NCBI RefSeq assembly: GCF_914271435.1
Contig: NZ_CAJZAI010000004.1
Span: 186,001 to 250,000, forward strand
DNA: 64,000 nucleotides
Source: Cupriavidus laharis
Lineage (GTDB): Bacteria; Pseudomonadota; Gammaproteobacteria; Burkholderiales; Burkholderiaceae
Direction of reading: 5' to 3'
Of this stretch, positions 25,320-32,995 are shown one piece after another (position 1 is the stretch's first letter; every line of letters begins with the position of its first letter). The notes beneath the pieces are model-generated. The model had not been told where the DNA came from. It saw only the letters and a program-made list of their open reading frames with translations, and made no database searches. The translations under genes were made by a program, and so were the position numbers.

Positions 25320-26827
25320 TGACCCGGCTTCTGACCGCATCGGCGTACGCCGCGATCGCCGAGAAGATCGCATTGCCGACCCAGGCCTTCATCGGCGGTG
25401 CCTTTGTGCCTTCGGTGTCAGGCGAGACATTCCAGACGACCAATCCCGCGACCGGCAAGGTCCTGGCCGAGATCAGCGCATGCGATGCACGCGACGTGGA
25501 TCTGGCCGTGGCCAGGGCCAAGGCGGCTTTCGAGGACGGGCGCTGGCACCGCCGCTCACCGTCCGAGCGCAAGACCGTGCTGTTGAAGTTTGCCGACCTG
25601 CTCGAACAGCATTCGCATGAACTCGCGGTGATGGAAAGCCTCGACAGCGGCAAGCCAGTCCGCGAATGCCAGACCACTGACGTGCCCGAGATGATCCATA
25701 CCATCCGCTGGCATGCCGAACTGATCGACAAGATCTACGACAACACGGCACCGGTCGGCTCGGGGGCCTTGTCGCTGGTGGTGCGCGAGCCGATCGGCGT
25801 GGTCGGGCTGGTTCTGCCATGGAACTTCCCGCTGCTGATGCTTGCCTGGAAGATCGGCCCGTCACTGGCGGCCGGTTGCACGGTCGTGGTGAAGCCCGCC
25901 AAGGAAACCACGCTGACCGCCTTGCGCGTGGCCGAACTGGCGCACGAGGCCGGCGTACCCGCAGGGGTCTTCAATGTCCTGCCTGGCGGTGGCAGGGAGG
26001 TCGGCGAACCGCTGGGCAGGCACAAGGATGTTGCCATGGTGAGCTTCACCGGCTCGACGGACACCGGCCGCCTGTTCCTCAAGTACGCGGCCGAATCCAA
26101 CCTGAAGCGGGTGGTGCTCGAGTGCGGCGGAAAGAATCCGGCGGTCGTGATGAACGATATCGAAGACGTCGATGCCGTTGCGCAGCACGTCGTGAATGGC
26201 GCTTTCTGGAACATGGGCGAGAACTGCTCTGCGTCGTCGCGCCTGATCGTCCATGCCGATGTGAAGGACGAACTGATGGCGCGGATTGGCGTCCACATGC
26301 GTGAGTGGAAGATGGGCGACCCGCTCGACCCGGAATACCGGCTGGGGTCGCTCGTCAGCGAATCGCATTTCCGCAAGGTCCGGTCCTACCTCGAGCAGGC
26401 CAGCGCCGAGAGCCTTCGCGTGGCATTCGGCGGCGGCACGGAAGCCGGCATTTTTGTCGAGCCGACGGTGGTGGACGGCGTCGGCCAGGAAAGCCGGCTG
26501 TTCAGGGAAGAAATCTTCGGCCCGATCCTTTCGGTGACGACATTCCGCAGCATCGAGGAAGCCATCTCGCTGGCCAATGATTCCGTCTACGGCCTGGCAG
26601 CATCGGTCTATACGAGCAAGCTGAACAACGCCATCCGGCTCTCCCGCGAGATCCGAGCCGGGGTGGTCACGGTGAATTGCTTCGGCGAAGGCGACATCAC
26701 AACGCCATTCGGTGGCTACAAGGAGTCGGGCTTCGGCGGCCGCGACAAGTCGGTCTGGGCACACGACCAGTACACCGAAATCAAGACCATCTGGATCGAC
26801 GTACCTCATTGCGCCGACGTTCGCTAA
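25319..26827 (+). CDS. Aldehyde dehydrogenase (PuuC/betaine aldehyde dehydrogenase-like)
   Basis: A 502-residue ALDH superfamily enzyme with VLPWNFPLLMLAWKIGPSLA, FTGSTDTGRLF, general-base Glu in ECGGKNPAVV, catalytic Cys in NMGENCSASSRL, and FGGYKESGFGG near the end. The last motif and length suit the gamma-glutamyl-gamma-aminobutyraldehyde / betaine aldehyde dehydrogenase group. The ATG at 25319 overlaps the DapA-like stop (TGATG), with AGGGGAG at good distance, so the two are translationally coupled and probably act in sequence. Confidence 0.88.
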   Translation: MTRLLTASAYAAIAEKIALPTQAFIGGAFVPSVSGETFQTTNPATGKVLAEISACDARDVDLAVARAKAAFEDGRWHRRSPSERKTVLLKFADLLEQHSHELAVMESLDSGKPVRECQTTDVPEMIHTIRWHAELIDKIYDNTAPVGSGALSLVVREPIGVVGLVLPWNFPLLMLAWKIGPSLAAGCTVVVKPAKETTLTALRVAELAHEAGVPAGVFNVLPGGGREVGEPLGRHKDVAMVSFTGSTDTGRLFLKYAAESNLKRVVLECGGKNPAVVMNDIEDVDAVAQHVVNGAFWNMGENCSASSRLIVHADVKDELMARIGVHMREWKMGDPLDPEYRLGSLVSESHFRKVRSYLEQASAESLRVAFGGGTEAGIFVEPTVVDGVGQESRLFREEIFGPILSVTTFRSIEEAISLANDSVYGLAASVYTSKLNNAIRLSREIRAGVVTVNCFGEGDITTPFGGYKESGFGGRDKSVWAHDQYTEIKTIWIDVPHCADVR

Positions 26828-26834
26828 CCGGCAC

Positions 26835-26867
26835 GGCGCGCCTTGCCGCGGCGGCGTGGCGCGCCGG
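26835..26867 (+). terminator. GC-rich hairpin between the aldehyde dehydrogenase and exporter genes
   Basis: Arms CGGCGCGCC (26835-26843) and GGCGCGCCG (26859-26867), loop 15 bases. No T run; it may reduce read-through into the exporter gene. Confidence 0.4.
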
Positions 26868-26904
26868 ATCCGCCCGTCGCCAGGCAAAAAAGAAAGCAGG
26901 TGTT

Positions 26905-27849
26905 ATGCAAAGCAAGCGCAAAGCCACGTTGATCGGACTGATTGCGATCGTGTTGTGGAGTTCCATCGTCGGCCTGATCCGTGGTGTCAGTGAAAGTCTT
27001 GGCGCGACCGGCGGGGCGGCGATGATGTACTCGGCCGCGTTCGTCCTGCTCTGGCTGACGGTGGGCTTCGTCAGGCTGAACGCGTTTCCCCGGCGCTATC
27101 TGCTCTGGGGCAGCCTCCTGTTCGTTTCCTACGAGTTGTGCCTGTCACTGTCCATCGGCTACGCCAACAGCGGCAGGCAGGCGATCGAAGTGGGGATGGT
27201 CAATTACCTGTGGCCGACCTTTACCATGCTGTCCGCCATCGTCTTCAACAGGCAGAAGTCGAACCTGCTGATTGTGCCCGGCTTCCTCGTTGCCATCCTG
27301 GGGATCTGTCAGGTACTGGGAGGCGACCAAGGGCTGGATATTGCCGGCATGGCAGCGAACGTCAGGGACAACCCGCTCAGCTACGGACTGGCCTTCTCGG
27401 GCGCGTTGATCTGGGCGGCCTACTGCACGGTCACCAGCAGGATTGCGGGTGGCAAGAACGGTGTCACGCTGTTTTTCCTGCTTACCGCACTGGCGTTGTG
27501 GATCAAGTACTTCTCCACGGACAACGCGGCGATGACGTTCGGCTACGAGGCCATCGTCTACCTCGCACTGGCTGCATCAGCGATGGGCTTTGGCTATGCG
27601 GCCTGGAATGTGGGCATCCTGCATGGGAACGTCACCATCCTCGCCGGCGCGTCCTACTTCATTCCAGTCCTGTCTGCCGTGCTGGCCGGTCTGCTGTTGC
27701 ATACGCCGCTGTCGCTCGCGTTCTGGAAGGGCGCGTCCATGGTCTGCGCCGGGTCGGTGCTTTGCTGGCTTGCGACACGCGGCAAGCGGTCAACGGAGCC
27801 GCCGTCTGCAGGCCAATCCCCTGTGCCTGAGCGTGTACAGGAATCGTAA
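26905..27849 (+). CDS. DMT-superfamily exporter, YddG-like
   Basis: A 314-residue, ten-helix EamA-type membrane protein. MQSKRKATLIGLIAIVLWSS and GYANSGRQAIEVGMVNYLWP resemble YddG, the aromatic amino acid/methyl viologen exporter. YddG-like proteins move amino acids or cationic compounds outward. Export of a side product or of methylated cations would suit the neighbourhood, but the cargo cannot be read from sequence. The ATG follows AAAGCAGG; the open frame upstream overlaps the aldehyde dehydrogenase gene and is not used. Confidence 0.8.
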   Translation: MQSKRKATLIGLIAIVLWSSIVGLIRGVSESLGATGGAAMMYSAAFVLLWLTVGFVRLNAFPRRYLLWGSLLFVSYELCLSLSIGYANSGRQAIEVGMVNYLWPTFTMLSAIVFNRQKSNLLIVPGFLVAILGICQVLGGDQGLDIAGMAANVRDNPLSYGLAFSGALIWAAYCTVTSRIAGGKNGVTLFFLLTALALWIKYFSTDNAAMTFGYEAIVYLALAASAMGFGYAAWNVGILHGNVTILAGASYFIPVLSAVLAGLLLHTPLSLAFWKGASMVCAGSVLCWLATRGKRSTEPPSAGQSPVPERVQES

Positions 27850-27911
27850 GTCTCTGGCCGATGCGGTGCTGGCATCGGCCTCATTTTCAGCGAATCAATC
27901 AGGACGAGAAA

Positions 27912-29093
27912 ATGTCCCGAAAAACAGATCTGAAGATCAAGTCTTCGGTTGTATTGGCATTGAGTGCGATGTCGGCATCGGCATTCGCGCAGACTTCGCT
28001 TACCTTGTACGGGATTCTGGACGAAGGGATCAACTACACCAGCAACGTGGGCGGGCACAGCAACGTCGAGATGGCGAGCGGCTTTCCGCACGGTAGCCGC
28101 TGGGGCTTCAAGGGAGCCGAAGATCTTGGCGGTGGCGCCAGGGCGATCTTCCAGCTCGAGAACGGATTCGACGTGGACACCGGCCGGGCCTACCAGGGCG
28201 GGCTGCTGTTCGGGCGGCAGGCATACGTGGGGATGTCCAGCGAAACCCTGGGCACCGTGACGGCGGGCCGCCAGTACGATTCCGTGGTGGACTTCCTGGC
28301 GCAGCACACGGCCGGTGGCAATTGGGGCGGGTACATGTTTGCCCACCCGTACGATAACGACAATTTCATCAATACATTCCGTACGAACAATGCCGTCAAG
28401 TACACCAGCCCCACGCTCGGCGGCGTGAAATTCGGCGGTGTGTACGGCTTCAGCGATGATGTCGGGTTTTCGAACAACCGCTTGTACAGCGTCGGCGGGC
28501 AATACAGCAACGGCGGCCTGGTAGTGTCTGCCGCCTACCTTCGCGCCGACCATCCGTCCGCGACATCCTATGGCGCGATCAACAATGGCGGGGACCAGAA
28601 CCTGCCCGGCAGCAAGCTGGCGATCTATGGGGCGGGTGCGACCTATGCCGCGGGCAAGGCGACGTTCGGGCTCGCATACTCCAGCACGGATGTCGAGGAT
28701 CCCCGAAGCTCGGGCTACGTGGGACCCATCATTCCGCCGACGGGAACCCTGTCGTCACTGCGCTTCCAGAATGTCGAGGTCAACGCGAAGTACCAGTTCG
28801 CGGCCTCGTACTGGGTGGGTGCGATGTACACCTATACCCGTGCGACGTTCGATGCCACGTCCGGCAAGAAGCATCCGACCTACCATTCGGTCGGCCTGAT
28901 GGCGGATTACCTGTTCTCGAAACGGACCGACGTCTATCTGCGCCTTCCATGGCCCGTTCAAGTCGATCAATGGCTGCACGCTGCTGGAAATCCACTACTA
29001 CGACCCGGCCTGATCATGGACGCGACGATCCGGGTCAGCGCCACCACACCCCAAAGAGGAACCGAACATGAACACCCTTACCTTCGATATTGA
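27912..29093 (+). CDS. Porin with a replaced C-terminus (probably non-functional)
   Basis: The first about 342 residues are a close paralogue of the porin at 20440-21585: signal peptide ending SAFA-QTS, GILDEGINYTSNVGG, and matching strands up to SKRTDVYL. The paralogue then continues with its final strands to a terminal Phe; this one switches to unrelated residues (RLPWPVQVDQW...) and runs on to 29093, overlapping the DUF2848 start by 26 bases. The last strands and terminal Phe needed for outer membrane assembly are missing. The switch point at 28936-28941 coincides with a fragment of another gene in a different frame, so this is a rearrangement, not divergence. Confidence 0.8.
   Translation: MSRKTDLKIKSSVVLALSAMSASAFAQTSLTLYGILDEGINYTSNVGGHSNVEMASGFPHGSRWGFKGAEDLGGGARAIFQLENGFDVDTGRAYQGGLLFGRQAYVGMSSETLGTVTAGRQYDSVVDFLAQHTAGGNWGGYMFAHPYDNDNFINTFRTNNAVKYTSPTLGGVKFGGVYGFSDDVGFSNNRLYSVGGQYSNGGLVVSAAYLRADHPSATSYGAINNGGDQNLPGSKLAIYGAGATYAAGKATFGLAYSSTDVEDPRSSGYVGPIIPPTGTLSSLRFQNVEVNAKYQFAASYWVGAMYTYTRATFDATSGKKHPTYHSVGLMADYLFSKRTDVYLRLPWPVQVDQWLHAAGNPLLRPGLIMDATIRVSATTPQRGTEHEHPYLRY
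28942..29013 (+). pseudogene. 3' tail of an unidentified gene fused behind the porin
   Basis: In the frame that ends at the TGA at 29011-29013 the sequence reads AFHGPFKSINGCTLLEIHYY followed by DPA and stop. This has the composition of a genuine protein C-terminus, unlike the porin-frame reading of the same bases. I do not recognise the family. It marks the right edge of the deletion that removed the porin C-terminus. Confidence 0.45.
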
Positions 29094-29757
29094 AAGCAGC
29101 CACGGCAAACGACAGCACGCCATGACGATCCGCCAGCTCATCGTCGCCGGCTGGACCGGACGGGATGTGGAAGCCATGGAAGCCCATATCCGCGAACTGG
29201 AAGAACTGGGCGTGAAGCGACCGCCCTATACCCCGGTCTTCTATCGCGTGGCAGCGCAACGCCTGGGCTCCGCGCCCGAGATTCAGGTTAGCGGCAGCGC
29301 GAGCAGCGGCGAGGCCGAGTTCCTTCTTGTCCACGATGCCGACGACATCTTCGTCGGCATCGCGTCGGATCATACGGACCGCGAAGCCGAGACCTATGGC
29401 ATTACCGTTTCCAAGCAGATGTGCGAGAAACCCTGTTCGCCGACGTTATGGCCGCTGGCCGAAGTCGAGGGCCACTGGGACAAGCTTATGCTGCGTTCCT
29501 ACGCCACCATCGACGGCGAGCGGACTCTCTACCAGGAAGGCCCTGTCACGGCCATGCGTTCTCCCCTGGACCTGCTGGAGCGGTTCGCCAGCCACGGCGG
29601 GACGTTTGACGAAGGGTCGGCCATGCTTTGCGGGACATTGCCGGCCATTGGGGGTATCCGTCCGGCCGAGCGTTTCGAGATCGAGCTGGAAGATCCGGTA
29701 CTGCGGCGCACGCTGCGCCACTCGTACTCCGTTGCAGCCTTGCCTATTGCGGGATGA
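29068..29757 (+). CDS. DUF2848 family protein
   Basis: A 229-residue soluble protein without signal peptide or membrane segment. MNTLTFDIESSHGK, RPPYTPVFYRVA, EFLLVHDADDIFVGIASDHTDRE and SKQMCEKPCSP match the DUF2848 family, which has a fumarylacetoacetate hydrolase-like look and no established reaction. Such genes often occur beside amino-compound catabolic genes and transporters. The ATG follows AAGAGGAAC. It closes the accessory region; a GC-rich hairpin follows. Confidence 0.75.
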   Translation: MNTLTFDIESSHGKRQHAMTIRQLIVAGWTGRDVEAMEAHIRELEELGVKRPPYTPVFYRVAAQRLGSAPEIQVSGSASSGEAEFLLVHDADDIFVGIASDHTDREAETYGITVSKQMCEKPCSPTLWPLAEVEGHWDKLMLRSYATIDGERTLYQEGPVTAMRSPLDLLERFASHGGTFDEGSAMLCGTLPAIGGIRPAERFEIELEDPVLRRTLRHSYSVAALPIAG

Positions 29758-29822
29758 GCGTCTCGTCACAACCGAGCCGGTGCCCTTCAGCCGTATAGGT
29801 CGATTTCCTTTTTGGGGGCGAC

Positions 29823-29844
29823 CGCCGCCAGTTTTCTGGCGGCG
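29823..29844 (+). terminator. Hairpin after the DUF2848 gene
   Basis: Perfect stem CGCCGCCAG / CTGGCGGCG with loop TTTT. No following T run, so terminator strength is uncertain. Confidence 0.5.
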
Positions 29845-29952
29845 TAAAGTCGCCATCTTTTCAAGCGGCACGGGAGGGAGTTTTGAGAAGGGCGATACCT
29901 TCCTCCACGAACCGATGGGCGCTGATAGTCCTGCGCAGCACGCCCGGCATCC

Positions 29953-30303
29953 TCACGTGCAATTGGCGCGGTACGTCTCCTGCAACGCCTTGCGGCTCTT
30001 GTCCCGTTCGATCTTCGGAATCGGCCGCCCTTGCGCGTTCTGCGTCGCGGTACCCGGTGACTGGTAGGTCCGCTGCTTCGACGTCGCGTTGAACTCTTCC
30101 TTCAGTGCCTCGCACTTGGCGCGCCTGGCTTCCTCGGGGTCGGTGTTGCCGCCGGATGGCGGGCGATACGGGTTGGTGCCGCCCTGCACGGCCTCGGAAA
30201 TGGCGTTTGCCGCGCCCTGTCCGGGAGCAGTCTGCGCCAGGCAGGTGGTGGCAAGGCCCAGTGCCATCAGGCCGGTCAGCAACAACGGAAGGGGTTTGCG
30301 CAT
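29953..30303 (-). CDS. Small secreted protein of unknown function
   Basis: A 116-residue protein with a clear signal peptide (MRKPLPLLLTGLMALGLATTCLAQ, cleavage near residue 24). The mature part is polar, with two Cys (KCEAL and the final RANCT) that could form a disulfide. It contains a Glu/Lys-rich central segment. I recognise no family. It is transcribed away from the next gene, with a GGAG-like site before the ATG. Confidence 0.65.
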   Translation of the reverse strand: MRKPLPLLLTGLMALGLATTCLAQTAPGQGAANAISEAVQGGTNPYRPPSGGNTDPEEARRAKCEALKEEFNATSKQRTYQSPGTATQNAQGRPIPKIERDKSRKALQETYRANCT

Positions 30304-30436
30304 GGACTCTCCGGAGGACGGGATGCCGCCGGCTTGCCCAGCGGACTAGACTAATAGTACCGATGCCGGGCTCTGCAGGTCAAAGCAGCACGTGCGGCAT
30401 CGCTGGCGCCATGCGGGATTCGAGAGGAGGGCTTCC

Positions 30437-30829
30437 ATGCGTCTGATCTGTTCCCGCCATGAGCGGGGGGCTGCCATGCTGGTGCTGGCCATCGCGGCGT
30501 CGCCGGTGCATGCGTACTTCGACTACTTCCTGAACGGCACCATCATCGGGACCCTGCAGAAAGATGAGGTTCCGCAGTACGTCCGGCTGTACAAGGACGC
30601 CCTCGCCAACACACCCGACGGTGGCACCGTGCCTGTGCAGTTCCCCACCATTGACCGGCGCCCGGCCATCAATGGCACCCTGACGCTCGAGCGCAGCCGG
30701 ACTGAACAGGGCAGCAAGTGCCGCCGCGTGCGCTCGGACCTGACGCAGTCCGGCCGCAAGGAACGCTGGGCGGGATGGTTCTGCCAGACGCCCGACGGCG
30801 ACTGGAAGCGGCACGAATTCAAGAACTGA
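30437..30829 (+). CDS. Secreted surface-antigen-like protein
   Basis: A 130-residue protein with a signal peptide ending near VHA-YFDY. The end (TLTLERSRTEQGSKCRRVRS ... GWFCQTPDGDWKRHEF) resembles the RT0821/Lpp0805-type surface domain, where a conserved Cys pair and a PDG-W motif close the fold; this similarity is weak. The ATG at 30437 follows GAGGAGGG. Location is probably periplasm or outer membrane. Function unknown. Confidence 0.6.
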   Translation: MRLICSRHERGAAMLVLAIAASPVHAYFDYFLNGTIIGTLQKDEVPQYVRLYKDALANTPDGGTVPVQFPTIDRRPAINGTLTLERSRTEQGSKCRRVRSDLTQSGRKERWAGWFCQTPDGDWKRHEFKN

Positions 30830-30951
30830 GCAAGGACTGAGCAAGAACTGAGTCGGTTTGTGCACGCCGACTGCTTTGTACTTCACCAAAGATGATCTAG
30901 AACATACAAGGGATGCGGCCGCATGTGTGGCCGTGAACGGGGGAACTCATC

Positions 30952-31206
30952 ATGGCCGTGTTGTTTCTGGGGAACATCGATGCCGGTACCACCGACGAGG
31001 AAGTTCGGGATTTCCTGATCAAGTACGGCTTGCCGGCCTACGACGAAATCGAGCATGTGCAAGGCGACGGCACCCACCCGGGCGTGACGCTGATCTTCAA
31101 TGAGCTCGAACCGGAAGCGCTGCGCAAGCTGCAGCCGCGCATCAATGGCATGTTCTGGAAGGGACACAAGATCAGCGCAATGGTGATGGCCGAGCGTTAT
31201 AGGTGA
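30952..31206 (+). CDS. Short RNA-recognition-motif (RRM) protein
   Basis: An 84-residue single-domain protein. LFLGNIDAGTTDEEVRDFLI corresponds to the RNP2 strand and first helix, and HPGVTLIFNE covers the RNP1 position, but the aromatic residues of a classical RNP1 are largely missing. Bacterial RRM proteins of this size bind RNA and are often cold-induced. Whether this one binds RNA is uncertain because of the weak RNP1. The gene is alone; a second start signal follows for the next gene 28 bases after its stop. Confidence 0.65.
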   Translation: MAVLFLGNIDAGTTDEEVRDFLIKYGLPAYDEIEHVQGDGTHPGVTLIFNELEPEALRKLQPRINGMFWKGHKISAMVMAERYR

Positions 31207-31234
31207 CGCCAGGGCCTCACCGGCAAGCGCCGCC

Positions 31235-32251
31235 ATGGGCTTTCTGCGTTGGATCCAGCGGCAAGGCCGTAAGCCGCGGCGCCGCGACGACCAGGAACTC
31301 GTCGCGCTGACCGCGCGCGTGACGGCGCTGAACCCGCGCCTGCGGCTGGTCTCGCATTATGAGAAGCGGCTGGCCCCCAGGCTTGCCACGGCGCTGGAAG
31401 CGATCCGCGCCACCGTGTCGGCCTTGCCGGCACCGCGCGAGGCAAGCGAAGCGGCCTGGGCCAGCGATCCCCATATCCACGCGTACTTTGGCACGCCTGC
31501 CGATGTCGCTCGGGCCTTCAGCCGTTCGCCCGACCTGCGCGAATTCTTCGATCGTACGCCGCTGGCCGAACACGCCTATGCCGTGCTCGGCATGGCCATG
31601 AACGAACGCCGCACGCTCGGGGTGGGGCTGGAAGGCGGCGTCATGCGCTCGGACGTGCCCCAGACACTGGTGTCGTTCAGCGACTACCAGCTGCGGATCT
31701 GCGCCGAATCGGACGCCGAGCTGCGCGCCGAGATCGTGTTGCGCATGCTGGACCAGCTGGCCATCGAGGCCGTGGCGCAGTTTGCGGCGGGCAAGGGCCG
31801 GCGCGACACGCTGGAGCGCGAGCTTGCCTTGCTCCGGGCGCAGCTCAAGCTGTATGAGCGGCAGGGCATGGGCCTGCGCTCGATGGTGGGGGGCGAGACG
31901 GCCGACCCGGCGGCGGTCCAGGCAGTCAGGGACGAGATCGCGCACAACGACAGCGAGCTGGCCGCGCTGGGCCATGGCGGCGACACGCTCGAGCGTCAGC
32001 TCGAGTGCCTGGGCGAAGTACTGGGCGATGCCGCCAACCGCCTGCATGTCGAAAGGCGCCGGATCCGGCTGAGCCAGGTGAACGTGATGCTGCCTGCGGA
32101 CAGCACCGTGCCCGGCGTCGACCTCGAACTGCTTTGCGCGCACGTGCCCGGCGATCCGCCGCTCGTGCGGTGGTTTTCGATCGTGCGGTATGCGCGGGCC
32201 GACATGCTGTCGCAGGCCACGCTGCTGGACGAGGCAGCACGCATGTTGTAG
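31235..32251 (+). CDS. Uncharacterised coiled-coil-containing protein
   Basis: A 338-residue cytoplasmic protein with no signal peptide. The N-terminus is very basic (QRQGRKPRRRDDQ). A predicted helical/coiled-coil stretch lies at about 185-270 (RRDTLERELALLRAQLKLYE ... DTLERQLECLGEVLG). The rest has no known motif. It lies between the RRM gene and a secreted-protein gene on the same strand with short gaps. I do not recognise the family. Confidence 0.6.
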   Translation: MGFLRWIQRQGRKPRRRDDQELVALTARVTALNPRLRLVSHYEKRLAPRLATALEAIRATVSALPAPREASEAAWASDPHIHAYFGTPADVARAFSRSPDLREFFDRTPLAEHAYAVLGMAMNERRTLGVGLEGGVMRSDVPQTLVSFSDYQLRICAESDAELRAEIVLRMLDQLAIEAVAQFAAGKGRRDTLERELALLRAQLKLYERQGMGLRSMVGGETADPAAVQAVRDEIAHNDSELAALGHGGDTLERQLECLGEVLGDAANRLHVERRRIRLSQVNVMLPADSTVPGVDLELLCAHVPGDPPLVRWFSIVRYARADMLSQATLLDEAARML

Positions 32252-32304
32252 CCCGCGGGCGGAACCTCCGCCCGATCTTCCAAAACTGGCGCAAGGAGCC
32301 AAGC

Positions 32305-32892
32305 ATGAACCCCAGCAAGATACTGGTAGCAGCCGCCCTGGCCGCGGCATCCCACCTGGCCATGGCCCAGCCGGAGACCCGCGTGGAAGCGGCTTCCGGC
32401 GTGGGAGCTGCCATGGTGACCGGCACGGTCAGGTCCACGGCGACGATCACGGCGATCGATGCTGCCACGCGGACCGTCTCGCTGAAGAACAAGCAGGGCA
32501 AGGTCACCGACGTGCAGGTCGGCGACGAGGTGCGCAACTTCGACCAGCTCCGGGTGGGCGACGTGGTGACCGCCGAATACAAGGAGGCACTGTCGGTCAA
32601 CCTGACCAAGCAGACCGGCATGCGTTCCAGTACCGAGCGCCAGGTCGAGGACAGGGCGGCGCCGGGTGCCAAGCCCGGCGGCATGGTCGGGCGCGAGGTG
32701 ACCGTTACGGCCGACGTCGTCGCGGTGAATGCCAAGACCGGCAAGGTGACCCTGAAGGGGCCCAAGGGCAGGACGGTGGACCTGCATGTCGAGGATCCCC
32801 AGCAACTGAAAGGCATCCGCAAGGGCGACCAGGTTCAGGCGGTGTACACGGAGGCGTTCGCGATTTCCGTGACGCCGAAGGGCAGCCATTGA
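32305..32892 (+). CDS. Periplasmic protein with two OB/SH3-like repeats (DUF5666-like)
   Basis: A 195-residue protein with a signal peptide ending ASHLAMA-QPE. Two related segments follow: TATITAIDAATRTVSLKNKQ ... VRNFDQLRVGDVVTAEY and VTADVVAVNAKTGKVTLKG ... QQLKGIRKGDQVQAVYTEA. This repeat pattern is typical of secreted DUF5666-like beta-barrel domains. Likely a periplasmic binding or structural protein; no reaction is indicated. The ATG follows AAGGAGCC. Confidence 0.65.
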   Translation: MNPSKILVAAALAAASHLAMAQPETRVEAASGVGAAMVTGTVRSTATITAIDAATRTVSLKNKQGKVTDVQVGDEVRNFDQLRVGDVVTAEYKEALSVNLTKQTGMRSSTERQVEDRAAPGAKPGGMVGREVTVTADVVAVNAKTGKVTLKGPKGRTVDLHVEDPQQLKGIRKGDQVQAVYTEAFAISVTPKGSH

Positions 32893-32995
32893 ACGCGCAG
32901 GACGGGAGCACGCCAGGCGCGGCGACGCGGGCGCCGCGCCGCCGCGCTTTGCCGGGCAGCGCAAGAGCGTAGGGGGATGAGCGCCCTCCCGCGCG

